This document shows positions 10,341-20,582 of a stretch of 24,123 nt of DNA, one piece after another. This DNA comes from Rhizophagus sp. LPA8_4_AMF (taxonomy: Eukaryota; Glomeromycota; Glomeromycetes; Glomerales; Glomeraceae): NCBI GenBank assembly GCA_021464525.1, contig JADRCO010000962.1, positions 1 to 24,123 of the forward strand, read 5' to 3'. Each line of letters starts with the position of its first letter. Positions within the stretch are counted from its first letter, which is position 1. A model generated the notes under the pieces. The model ran no database searches. It was not told the DNA's origin and worked only from the letters and a program-made list of their open reading frames with translations. Made by a program: the position numbers and the translations under genes.

Positions 10341-10354
10341 TTCGAATATTCGAA
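10341..10354. repeat. 14-bp perfect palindrome
   Basis: TTCGAATATTCGAA is its own reverse complement. It looks at first like a tRNA T-loop (GGTTCGAAT), but no cloverleaf can be drawn around it. Confidence 0.6.
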
Positions 10355-10591
10355 TAACTTTTTGTAATTTAAACTTAAAAACGCCAAAAAAAAACGTATG
10401 TTTAGAAATAATTTCTCGCGCGATTGACATTTGCATCAGGTTAGATACCATTTTAAGAGCTTATGATATTCTTTAAGATGTGATTCGATAGATTTTTTCT
10501 ATCATGATATAGCATGATATATATATTTAAATATTATGATATCTGTTTGGTTCAACTAATAATAATGACTCACCCTTCAAATACTGCCATT

Positions 10592-10611
10592 TTTGGGCAC
10601 ATTTGGGCACA
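10592..10611. repeat. 10-bp tandem duplication
   Basis: TTTGGGCACA is present twice head to tail, next to the third RTGACTCAY site. Confidence 0.7.
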
Positions 10612-11656
10612 TTACTTATTTTGGTAATAAAACTTGATTTTCATTATCTCGTGTAACATGAGACTTGGGGCTGCTTATTTAACGCCAAGTCTTTGAAGAA
10701 ATTCTATTTTATGTTTGAGATTTTACCATTTAAAAAAAATTTGTTTGGTTCATCACTATTTTCGTTAAAAAAAGAACTCAAGAATCTTCAAGTGTAACAC
10801 AATGGAAATGTCTCGGGTTATCGAGATTCGGTGGAAAAAATTACATAATTATGATACATTGTCTGCATTTTTGTACCACCATAAAAAAATTAAAAAAAGT
10901 GAAAATGGAAAAATTTTTAAATCCGATCGACTTTACTAGAAAAGAATATTTTGGAAATTTTTTTTTTTTTCCTCATTTTACTTTCTTTGTAAATTTTAAC
11001 CCGATGTAACATAATTAAATAATTGTGGATAAAAGTTTAGGCCAAATTACCTAATTAAGCATCACCTGAGAATTAGATCGTATCGGATCTTTGATAACCT
11101 GATAACCGTAATGCAGAATTAACGAAATTTGGTTCCGAGTGTAGCATGATTTTATATTGCCCCATACTTTTTTTTTCTTAGTAGAATTTATAGGCGTAAA
11201 TAAGAAACGTAACACGAAGCCGTAATTTAACATAATTTTTTGACAGGTGTAACTGACAAATAATAATATCTAAAAATCCATTCCAAACTATACATGCAAA
11301 CAATAAAAACTTAAAAAAAAAACTTTATTATTATTAAGGAAAAAAGAAAAAAGATTTCTTTGTTGTTTTTTTTTAAAAAAAAAAAAATAAAGAAAAAAAT
11401 GAGAAAGAGAGAAAGAAAAATCGAATTTTAATCGAATTCTAATTTTTTTTTTTTAAAATAAAAAAGGAAAAATGTCAATAAAATAATATTATTTCTCCCT
11501 GAATATTTGAAAAGTTTAAACTAGTCACTAAATAAAAAGTCAAGTAATTATTAAATTCAATATATATTAAATAGAACCAAATTAATTAATTTAATAAATA
11601 TTATTTTATATATTTCTAAATTATTCAATATCTTCAAAATCTACTTAATTTTTTAA

Positions 11657-13156
11657 TTACCAATGAGTAATCAAATTTAATAATCTTTGATTTCCTTCAT
11701 TCATCAATTCACTTCTTGAACTTGTAACAGCCAAGATAAAATCATCTTTATAATTGATTCCACAACCTGGAGGATTTGTTAAAAAATAATCTGAATTAAT
11801 GGCAATTAATTTATCTAAAATTCCATTAATTCCATGTCCATTAAATTCTTTTGTACTCTCTCTAATATTATTATTCTTTAAAAGATTATTAAAAGATTTC
11901 ATTGTAATCCAAGTATTAAATTTTATTGTTGAATTTAAAATTTCCATTGCTTTATGATAATCTTGATTTTTTCCAGAAGAAATCATTGAATAATCTGTGG
12001 TAAGATAAACATTTTCAATTCCTAAACTTGTCTTGACCCTTTTTAAAGTTTCTACCAACCGTTGAGCGCATTCAGGTAATTGAGATGTAGGAAAAGCATT
12101 TTCCATACGCCAATAAATTGATATAAAAGGTTGTAAATCATTAATTATTCTATCAGCTTCTTGTAAAATACGTTTAGAATATTCTATTTTAGGAAGATTA
12201 TTTGAAAAGAAAGGTTTTCTTATTTCATGATTTAATAAAATGATTTCTTCATCAATTTCTTTTAAATTATCTATTAAAAATTTTGAAAATTGAGATCTAG
12301 TTTCATCTAATATCCAAAATCCTTTACCAGTACGAATTTTTTTAAATATACTATCATTATTAAATTTCATATCAAATTGATTTAAACAATTCTTTCTTTG
12401 AATTAATTCTATGGTTGAAGATTTTTGATTTAATATATTTATGGTAGAATTTGTTCCACCTCTTGCGATATAAATATGTTGAGTGGTTGGTTTTTCTTGT
12501 CTTAATTTTGTCCATTTTTTAAAATTTTCTTGTGTGATAAAAGAAACGTGAGGATATTCTTTTAAAAGTGAATCAATAGAATAATAAAAATTAAAAGGAA
12601 ATTTTCTACATGATGAAATTCTTGAATTTCCAACATTTGTTAATATCATTGTACGATTTAATTCTTTGGCTAATTGAATAAAATTTCTCATATGTTGATT
12701 GGCCAAATTTTCTTCATCAGGTTGATTATAAACGAATAAGAATTTACATTTATCATTTCCACAATATCTTTGATTGATCTCTTCATCACTCATCAATAAT
12801 ACATTATTATTATCCACATTTGTTTGATTATCTGAATGAATTACTGTCGTAATATTTCCATCGTCATCGATTTCAATAGTTATGGAAGGATCGTCATATG
12901 AAACCTTAATTCCAAAAATGATTTTAAAGTTAATTATGAATGATAAAAAGATAAGGTTTTTTTTTTAAAAAAAAAACTTTTGTCAACTTACAGTTTTATT
13001 GGTCTGTTTTTTAGGATTAATGATTCCTTTCGCTGTATCATCATCATATAAAATATATCCTATCACGATTAATAATACGAAAAAATATATGACACTTCTT
13101 TTCAAACATTGATGAGCCACGAAATAAGGTTGAGGAAAGGTTTCTTTTGAATTCAT
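11657..13156 (-). CDS. Type II membrane O-fucosyltransferase-like glycosyltransferase
   Basis: The product is probably a secretory-pathway sugar transferase acting in the Golgi or ER lumen. Exons 13156-12992 and 12904-11657 are joined across an 87-nt intron (GTAAGTTG...AATTAAG), phase 0, giving 470 residues. Exon 1 encodes a short cytosolic tail and a signal anchor at about 21-37 (SVIYFFVLLIVIGYILY). The lumenal part starts with an acidic linker. NLANQ (121-125) followed by LNRTMILT (137-144) matches the N/Q-rich donor-side start of O-FucT/NodZ-superfamily GT-B enzymes. VYLTTD (354-359) and DKLIAINSDYFLTN (from 419) match the later conserved blocks. The usual His-x-Arg-Arg region appears only as SIYWRMEN (317-324), so the substrate and even activity are uncertain. 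There is no neighbour in its pathway. Distant GT families with the same fold are alternatives. The start is the first ATG before the anchor. Confidence 0.65.
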
Positions 13157-13295
13157 TATTGATTTTATATATATTTTATATATATTTTCTTGTTTTCTTT
13201 GTTCTTATTCCTTATATTTTTCTTATGTTTCTTATTATCTTATCCTTATTTTCTTGTTTTAAAACTTTACGAACGATTTATGTTACGTTTAAAAG

Positions 13296-13304
13296 TATAT
13301 ATAA
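13296..13304 (-). promoter_or_regulatory. Possible TATA element of glycosyltransferase gene
   Basis: TTATATATA on the minus strand lies about 140 nt upstream of the glycosyltransferase ATG. In DNA this A+T-rich such words are frequent, so only the position supports it. Confidence 0.2.
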
Positions 13305-14014
13305 TCAGTTTTTTTTTTAAAAAAAATATGTAGTAAATATTATTTACAAGTTATTATTATTTACAAACAAAAAATTTTTGTGTATATCGTCCGTTTTGTT
13401 GTTTACAAAGACATTTAATAATAATTGTTATTATTATACGTAATAAAAGAAGCAGTCCACTCTAATCCTCTTAAAAAATATATCAAATATTTCACCTTTT
13501 TTTTAAAAAATCACAAAAAAAAAGAGGAATATTAAGATAGAGAAGAAAGAAAAAAAAAGGGGGGTGAAGGATTGCTTAAAAATCTAAATAGATCTTAATA
13601 ACTTCGTATTTATATATCGAATACTTAAGAAAATTTTTAATAACATCTTACTGGGGGATTAAATATTTTGGTTGTATATATGCATAATAAAAATGCGTAC
13701 CTTGCAGATTGAACCAATTAATACTTTTAACACCGAATGTCCGTAATGAAACTTAGTATGGGAATTAGCATATACATGTACTAAATTTGATCATTTTTTT
13801 TTAATTTGTGTAAAAATACAAATATGCACATGAGAAAAAACAAATGTCAAATTTTATTTTATTCCTATACAAAAAAGGTGATGAAATCATGCAATAATCC
13901 TAATAAACCTAATAAACTAGTTCTTTCTTCATATTCTTAACGATAAACTTATTGATCTCATTGCCCGAATGTCGTTAGGTGCATGCTATTTTAATTGTCA
14001 GTTAGTGGTTCTGT

Positions 14015-14034
14015 GCGTTTTTGCATAAAAACGC
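14015..14034. repeat. Perfect 8-bp stem hairpin
   Basis: GCGTTTTT (14015-14022) pairs with AAAAACGC (14027-14034) across the loop GCAT. It lies about 900 bp beyond the stop of the membrane-protein gene, too far to be its 3' end signal. Confidence 0.6.
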
Positions 14035-14944
14035 GAATTTTATGTTTCTTAATTTTTAATAAATTTAAAGTTCATTTAAACAATGTTTTTTTCTTTTATT
14101 TATTCGAGTAAAAGATTTTTAATTCCAAGATTTTTTAATTTGATTTTATTCGTTAATAAGGAACAATCCGAAAAAAGGATCGGGTTAACCGATTAAGATG
14201 GTTAGCATGTACACGTACATTCATAATTATGAAAATCCTACTACATAAAAGATCGTAACAAATAGGGTTTTACGTTTTTATAAAAGTTTTTTTTAAATTG
14301 TTGATTTTTAATACGTTTTATCGGGTTGAGCTACAACCAAAAATTCTCTCTCACACATTAAGTCTATTACGTTAGTATAGAAATATCACAAAAAAAGTTT
14401 TTTTTTCTTTTTTTTTTTTACAAACAGTATTTGCTGCGGAAATTTTTATTATGTTATGTTTCACATGCGCAACGCAATGTGGCAAACAAATAATTTGTTC
14501 TCTTGATCTGTTAATCATTATTAATCACCATACATAATTTATTATAATTTATTATTTCAACGACAAATTTAGACTTTACCAGTACCAATTGTTCATTTAA
14601 TATCGTTAGACCACTTATAAACCATTATACTATGTGCAATGAGTATCTCATTCTCTTACATACTCACAATTAAATGGTCCATTCAGTTCAATCTCCCAAT
14701 CTCCCTTTATCAACTTGGTAAATGCGAGTTGGGTTACGGTATTCAACTTAGTAGATGCATTTGAAATTTTGAATAAGAGATTTTTTTTTGTTAAATAAAA
14801 TTGATCCTTTTTATTATTTTAATCCTGTGTCTCTAAACGTTGACATTCTGATATAATAAAAAGATCTTATCATTTCTAGCGGGATTGAGAGGTGGTATAA
14901 ATAAAATAAATCTATAGAAAGCAATTAAAAATCAAATTTATTTT

Positions 14945-15998
14945 TCAAAAAAATAAATTTGTTCGACCCTCAGGATTTCCTTTATTAATAATTCGATCAA
15001 AATATGCCACGTATAAAGCGGGAAGAATAGGTGGAAATGGAGAATCAGGACGGATCACAACATTTCTAATAAAATAAAAATATTGTTAATACATACAAAT
15101 TATTTTTTTTTTGTTAACGCTCAATATATTACATACAAAGAAGTATAATAAAATACAATACGTATATATGTAAATCTTACCTCATCTGTCTTCCTTGAGA
15201 AGGTTTAGTAACAATCCCATATGTCTCAATTCTGTCCGGATCAAGCCATTGCATTCCCCATTCACTAGATCCTTTAACGTAAGCAATATTATCCCATTTT
15301 TTTTGATTCGGACATTTACGATAAATTTCACCAAAATATTTATAATTCCATTTTATTTCGTAATCACATTTTAAAATTTTTTCTTGATCATCATCTTTAA
15401 TAAATCTCGTTTTTCTACCACCGTCATTTTTATCATTATTTTTACTATCATCACCAATTGATGTAAAAGAAATATGAACTTTTGGTGGCCAGATAATCAA
15501 CCATAATCCACTCATATATGATTTTGTTGTTAATACAGTATAATTCTTATGAGGATTATATCTTTCTTCTCTAACTTCATAATAAGCAGGTTTCCATGCT
15601 TTATGATTTCTTGATATAACTTCCGCTATTTTCAATCGATCATGTGATGTTGAATCTTCAGTAGAATTTGTGAATAAATTTGAGAAAGTTGGATCACTTG
15701 GTGGAGAAGTTTCGATCACATAATCAAATTTATTAAATCCTATCCAATTATCGCTTTTTAATCCTAAATAATATTCATACGGAATCTTTGGTACTCCCTT
15801 TGTTAAGATTTCCTCATTTGATTCAATAAAATAAAAACTTATATTAATTAACAACAATAATGTTGCTAAGATTATAAATCCAAAACCTAAATAACTAATA
15901 TAACTACGACGACTATTATTAATATTTGATATATTATTTAAATTGTGATAAGCACCTCGAAGTAATGGTATTCTTTCAACATCTTCTTCTCGAGACAT
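14945..15998 (-). CDS. Single-pass membrane protein, unknown function
   Basis: I do not recognise the family. Exons 15998-15181 and 15065-14945 join across a 115-nt intron (GTAAGATT...TTTATTAG) at phase 2, rebuilding Arg273, to give 312 residues; without splicing the frame would stop right at the donor (TAA inside GTAAGA). One hydrophobic segment at about 36-58 follows a 35-residue tail, with Arg-Arg (30-31) on the N side, predicting a cytosolic N-terminus and a lumenal or external C-terminal domain. That domain has N-glycosylation sequons at N111 and N152. The tail holds ERIPLL (8-13), a classic acidic dileucine signal read by AP-3 or AP-1. The C-terminal part is rich in W, Y and P (for example SGLWLIIWPPK at 163-173) and ends in a conserved-looking block around RPDSPFPPILPALYVAYFD. 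A vacuolar or endosomal membrane protein is my best inference. Confidence 0.75.
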
Positions 15999-17444
15999 AA
16001 TAAAGTGAACTTAAAAATAATATACTTATATAGTTATTATATGTATATTTATTAATATTAACGTAAAAGAAATTTTTTTAAGTTTCGTTTTATTTGTTTT
16101 TTTTTCTTTTTTTTTTTTTTTTTTGTAGAACAGATAAAGAAAGAGATTTACTAAAAAAAATTTAACCCGTAAAAAAAGATTATATAGTTATGATTGTTGA
16201 GAAGTCATGGGATTAGGTAACTGTCTGACATTACGTATATAAACTTGCGCCTTATTATCTATACCATATTTAGTTATCACGGATCTATGTAATATAGATA
16301 TAGTAAAGATAACATGATTTTATGATAAGTTTGATAAAAAAAAATTTTCTATCAATTTATCAATTTCCCAAAAATAAAAAATTTATCAAGTAAATCATGG
16401 TTGTCATCAAAATATAATAGGATACCTTTGTTGAACCAAAATATATTTTTTTTTATTCTATTTTTTAACTAAATTTATTATTGTTATTTGATCGAAATTA
16501 TTTTGAAAAATCGACTTTTTTCACTCGTGTTCATAGTATAATTGTGTAAAGAATCTTTTGTTTAAAAAAAAGAGGTAGGTTTTTTATGAAAGATATAATT
16601 AACGTAATTTTATGCTGCCGGTATAAGAGGTATGTCACGTTGGCAAATTGCACGTGAGCTCTTCTCAGAAAATTTTCACAAGGTATATAATTAGTCCTGG
16701 TTTCACTGTGCACAATTATTTGGATCATTGAACAAAAATAAATTTATTTAGATGAAGCATTAGAGGAAATGTATGCTAAAAAAAGCAGCTTGGGCAGAAA
16801 TTTATTTGCTCCCTCACAGTGAATTCTATGGGTTTGAGATTAAAATTCGTTATAGTGGGAAATTCACTATACTAAGGTCTAAGGGTCATTTTATTATATA
16901 TAAAAAAAATCTGTACCTGAACTATTCATTATAACAAGTTATTAACTATATAAAAATTCACTGTAGAAAGGATGAACGAACTGTACAAAATTCAACTGAT
17001 CCCTAGAAAGTAGGTACAAGATATCAGGCGAAGTTAAAAAGTGTGCAAACTAGAAAGAGATGCCCTAGTGTTTTATTTAGTGGCTATTTTGAATTTTGTA
17101 ACTACAGCTTAATATAATGTAGGATCTTATATCATCCATTTTTTAAGATACCGGGATAAGTCGACACTAAGAATTATTGTTCAAGATACTTTTACTCCCA
17201 ATTTTAAAATCCTCTTACTACATACTTGTATTATTAAGGTAAGAAGACAAAAAAAATATTAGAAAGTAGAATTTCACCCAATTATAAAAAAAAAAATTAA
17301 AGTACAATCTTCATTAGCCGCCATTATCAAATCCTAATAAGATGAATCTTAGATACCGTAACTTGATTATTAATATAGGTTTATTAAATATTTGTTTGAA
17401 AGATTGCATCTTAATTTCTGTTCCTTTTCTAAACTTATTCGCCT
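15999..17444. other. Intergenic region
   Basis: No supported gene. The first 50 bp include a CTATATAAG word (minus strand, about 30 nt upstream of the membrane-protein ATG). A candidate small inverted-repeat element lies at 16816-16964, and a CACGTG at 16651-16656. The minus-strand frame at 16531-16728 shows no domain. Confidence 0.55.
16816..16964. mobile_element. Possible MITE-like fragment
   Basis: ACAGTGAATT (about 16816-16825) is mirrored by AATTCACTGT (16955-16964), bounding about 150 bp that also contains a perfect hairpin (TATAGTG/CACTATA, 16851-16871) built from the same motif. No coding capacity, and no target duplication that I can see. This may be a small transposon remnant or merely a local cluster of a common motif. 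Confidence 0.3.
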
Positions 17445-17690
17445 CTAAATCTTTGTTGGCAGTGAGATCCGCCTAATTTCTCTGAAATGCATGAAGTTAT
17501 ATCTCTTATTACGGAATTCGCACTTATATTTATATTTATTGATTCTTCTCTTTTGATTTTCATAACTTGAACCAGAGTCCGAAGGACCAAAGTCACTGTT
17601 TTGATAACTTGCTGGAGCTTTTTGCTCTTGTTGTCGTTGTTGTTTTTGTTCTTGCTGTTCTTGTTCTTGTTCTTTATTTTCTTTGTCCAT
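17445..17690 (-). CDS. Short Q/E-rich ORF, doubtful
   Basis: An 81-codon frame with a good ATG (preceded by a run of A and T, followed by G). Residues 2-25 are almost entirely K, E, Q and R with EQ/QQ repeats, which would form a charged coiled helix. A short P/S/G segment follows (about 26-45), then a basic, aromatic tail (KRRINKYKYK onward). No known domain. It could be a small orphan protein, the first exon of a longer gene, or a chance frame produced by a GTT/CTT repeat on the opposite strand. The tail is less A+T-biased than neighbouring chance frames, which slightly favours coding. Confidence 0.35.
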   Translation of the reverse strand: MDKENKEQEQEQQEQKQQRQQEQKAPASYQNSDFGPSDSGSSYENQKRRINKYKYKCEFRNKRYNFMHFREIRRISLPTKI

Positions 17691-18347
17691 AATATAAATC
17701 GAAAATGTTTGAGATAGGGGTAGAAATAAAAGTAAAGAGTAATTATTTAAATATTTTAAATATTTTTATAATAGATTTTAGATTGCATCATCATTAATCA
17801 CGTCAATCACATCCTTATAAATTATTACGCGTAATATATTACAAAAAAATAATTTATGTAATTTATATGTATTTCAATTGGTTAATGATAAAATAAAAAC
17901 GATCAAAATGATTTTATTTTTGTTATCAAGAATTTTAAATTATAAATACATTATATATTACTCTTACAGACTTTTATGATTTCTATAATTATTAATAAAC
18001 ACTTAAGTGGGGACAAATAATGTCAGTACATACATACATGTATGATAATGTATGATACATGTATAAGGTTTAATATGCAAAATGGGACTTGAGATTCTTT
18101 GCTTAAAGGGATTATCAGGATAAGGTTTTGAATTTTCAGGTAACTATTTCGCGAGCAAAGCTATTGATTACATATTTTTTTTTTTTAATTAGGAAAAGTA
18201 TGATAAGGCCAGTACTATACCGTCTATACGTTTTAAATATACGGTATGCAGAAAACAGAAACGTCATACGCTCCCAATTTTCGTTGCGTCATACAGATAA
18301 GAAATAATTCCATTCAAATCTTTAACTTAATTTGCTAAAATTCAATG

Positions 18348-18572
18348 TTAAAAAGTTTCAAGTGAAAACCACATTCTCATAATTATATTAGCTGTAATTT
18401 CTAATGTCATCACACTTACTGCGCTATATAATGGATCAAAATTTAAAAGTGAATACAAATTGCCCATAGTAACCGTTTTAGATTTAATTGGTTTAAGGAC
18501 GAAAGGTGGATATCTAGACTTAAATATCATCACTAACCATCCTAAACTAGCCATTTTACGGTATATATGCAT
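18348..18572 (-). pseudogene. Possible seven-TM receptor-like remnant
   Basis: The frame encodes a segment reading WLVMIFKSRYPPFVLKP and then TVTMGNLYSLL, followed by a hydrophobic run. An F-x-x-R-Y-P-P step after a membrane helix resembles what I recall of the first intracellular loop in fungal Git3/cAMP-receptor-like proteins. Only about 70 residues are present, with stops on both sides, and I find no continuation up- or downstream. A GTAAGT donor-like word occurs at about 18412-18418 (minus), so it could instead be an exon. Identification is weak. Confidence 0.25.
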
Positions 18573-19263
18573 GATGGAATAAATAGTATTGTAATTTCAT
18601 ACTGCGTATGTTGGGGTTAGTCAATGAGCTGAACCACATGTGATTTGCCATATGTGTTATAATATTAATAGTCAATATTTGGACTCACCTGTGATTTGTA
18701 TTTTTAAAAATAGCTAGAATGATGAACAGTAATTGTTGACAATCATAATTGCTTTAAGCTAATTAAAAAATTCGAAAAACCAATAAACATTTGTTAAAAA
18801 TAAACTGATGGAACATGAATCGAAATCTAGATTTTTAGATATTTCACAGTACAACACGCAATATGAATCATTCATATAAACATTAATTACTCAAATAGAA
18901 TATTTTAGTCAGGAAAATTCCCTACAAGTTTTTTAAGAAATGCAAGATCCTTATTGTTTCAAAATTTTATATCTCAAACTGTCATTTAATTAACATCTTT
19001 GTGTAAATTATTTAAAATTACATTTCTAAACATTACATACGTTTAACTTGGATGAAATGTATGTATTACATGTTGTGCATAAATATGTTTACCTCTACCG
19101 TAATTATTAAAATTATGAATTTATAGCTTAAATGTAGAACAGAAATTGATTTCTTTTACTTTATATAACTTACTTGTATGTGGTTGTTATTATTCTAAAA
19201 AAGAAATGTTGTCATGAAATTTTTGTCTATTTATATTTGTTGTATCAATAATAACACAATAGT

Positions 19264-19270
19264 TATAAAA
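19264..19270 (+). promoter_or_regulatory. Possible TATA box of FTR1
   Basis: TATAAAA lies about 134 bp upstream of the FTR1 ATG, in the right orientation and at a distance usual for fungal promoters. Confidence is limited by the A+T-rich background. Confidence 0.3.
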
Positions 19271-19403
19271 AATTCTCAAAATAAACGATTCGGTGGTTAT
19301 TAAACATTTTCTCGTCCCCCTTTTTTTATTTCTTTTTCTTTTTTTTTTTAAAAAAAAAAAAGAAAATTATCTTTCCCAATTTACTTTCATTCATTTAAAC
19401 AAA

Positions 19404-20582
19404 ATGTCAATTAATTTGTTCAATTTCCCGGCTTTCTTTATTATACTAAGAGAAACATTAGAATGTACATTGATAATAACTATTTTAATTAGTTTGGTTA
19501 ATAGATTTGTTCCAGAAGAAAATCAACAAGTTAAAAAAATATTAAAGAGAAAAATATGGATCGGGATTGGTCTCGGGGTAATACTCTCTATAATTATAGG
19601 AGCAATATTTTTATCTGTATATCTTATAATTGAAAAAAATAATTGGGAACGAACTAATGAAATTTGGGGTAAGAAGAAATTTTTTAGAAATGAAATAAGT
19701 TTTAATTAAGGTAGAAACATTTATTTTTAATTGAAATTTTTTTCTTTCCTTTTTTTTAGAAATGATTTTTTCATTTCTCGCTACAATTCTTATGACCATG
19801 ATGGCTTTTAATATGATAAGAATAACTAATTGGAAAGATAAGATAGAAAAAAGATTAAATAATATTATTTTAAATTATTGTCGTAATACAAGACAACAGC
19901 TACCTTTGTCTTTATTACCTTTTACAGTAATTTGTCGTGAATCATTGGAAACTTTTATTTTTATCACGGGGGTAATTTAAATTTAATATTTTTGAAAATG
20001 TGTAAATTCTTATCAGCATTTTAAATTAATTTTTTTTTTTTTTTGTAATAGATTGAAGCTAAAGTTTATAGTTTACCTATTCCAATTTTAGTTGGAATTT
20101 TTACAGGTTTATTAATAGGTTACCTTATTTATAAGGGATTTCAAAAATTCCCAATACAATTATTTTTGTTAACAAATATTACATTACTACTCTTTATTGG
20201 AGCAGGATTTTTTTCATCAGCTTGTCATGAATTGGAAGAAATAATAGGTTCAAAAGAAATTATTATATGGGAATTAAATTGTTGTGATCCATCTGGAGAT
20301 AATGGTTGGACTATTGCTGGAAAATTATTTGGTTGGAGAAATAAAGCTACTATTGCTTCTACTATAGGTTATTTCTCATATTGGATTATTATAATAATTT
20401 ATGTTTTATTTATTTATTCTAAAGATCCTAATAATAGTACCATTCAACAAGATCAACAACAACAACAACAAATTTCTTCATTATTATCACCACATCCTTC
20501 ACAACTTCAATTAGATAATAATAATGATTCAAATTTATCACCACAATCTCAATTAAATAATAATAATGAATTAAATGTATAA
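19404..20582 (+). CDS. FTR1: High-affinity iron permease
   Basis: A plasma-membrane Fe(III) permease that works with a Fet3-type multicopper ferroxidase. Exons 19404-19668, 19760-19971 and 20052-20582 join cleanly (phases 1 and 0) across introns of 91 and 80 nt to give 335 residues. RETLE is at 16-20, the position of the first Arg-Glu-x-x-Glu iron motif in yeast Ftr1, and RESLE at 148-152 is the second. The spliced junction gives EIWEMIFSFLATILM (from 86), matching the conserved W-E-x-x-F segment. GAGFFSSACHELE (209-221) and LFGWRNKAT (251-259) are further family signatures. About seven membrane helices are expected. The C-terminal tail (about 283-335) is Q/N/S-rich and probably cytosolic. 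The ATG was chosen because it places RETLE correctly; the longer open frame upstream only reads the homopolymer block. No ferroxidase gene lies in the window, although fungi often keep the pair side by side. Confidence 0.95.

Larger units (their letters stand above)
8691..11656. other. Spacer and cyclin upstream region
   Basis: No coding gene is supported. The part next to the cyclin start (8691 to about 9300) is the probable promoter. It contains a CACGTG box, two RTGACTCAY sites and a hairpin at 8939-8956. The rest is A+T-rich with TAA-type repeats (about 9840-9900). Short minus-strand frames at 9458-9679, 10266-10451 and 11051-11233 have no recognisable domains. Confidence 0.6.
13157..14944. 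other. Intergenic region between two minus-strand genes
   Basis: No coding gene is seen. It contains the promoter side of the glycosyltransferase (13157 to about 13450), a perfect hairpin at 14015-14034, a diverged 17-bp direct repeat (13765-13781 and 14202-14218), and the presumed 3' flank of the next gene. Confidence 0.6.
17691..19403. other. Spacer upstream of the iron permease
   Basis: Mostly non-coding. A possible receptor-like remnant lies at 18348-18572 (minus). The last 300 bp are the presumed FTR1 promoter, including a TATAAAA word and a T/A homopolymer block (19318-19360) just before the coding start. One AGATAA (minus strand, 19367-19372) fits the core of GATA-type iron repressors, but a single short match in such DNA carries little weight. 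Confidence 0.5.

Noticed and set aside
10339..10352. GGTTCGAATATTCG as a tRNA B box
   Set aside because: It breaks the GGTTCGANTCC consensus, has no A box upstream, and is explained by a 14-bp palindrome.
19611..19799. Minus-strand frame overlapping FTR1
   Set aside because: It is antisense to an FTR1 exon-intron boundary and reads intron A/T runs; a shadow of the real gene.
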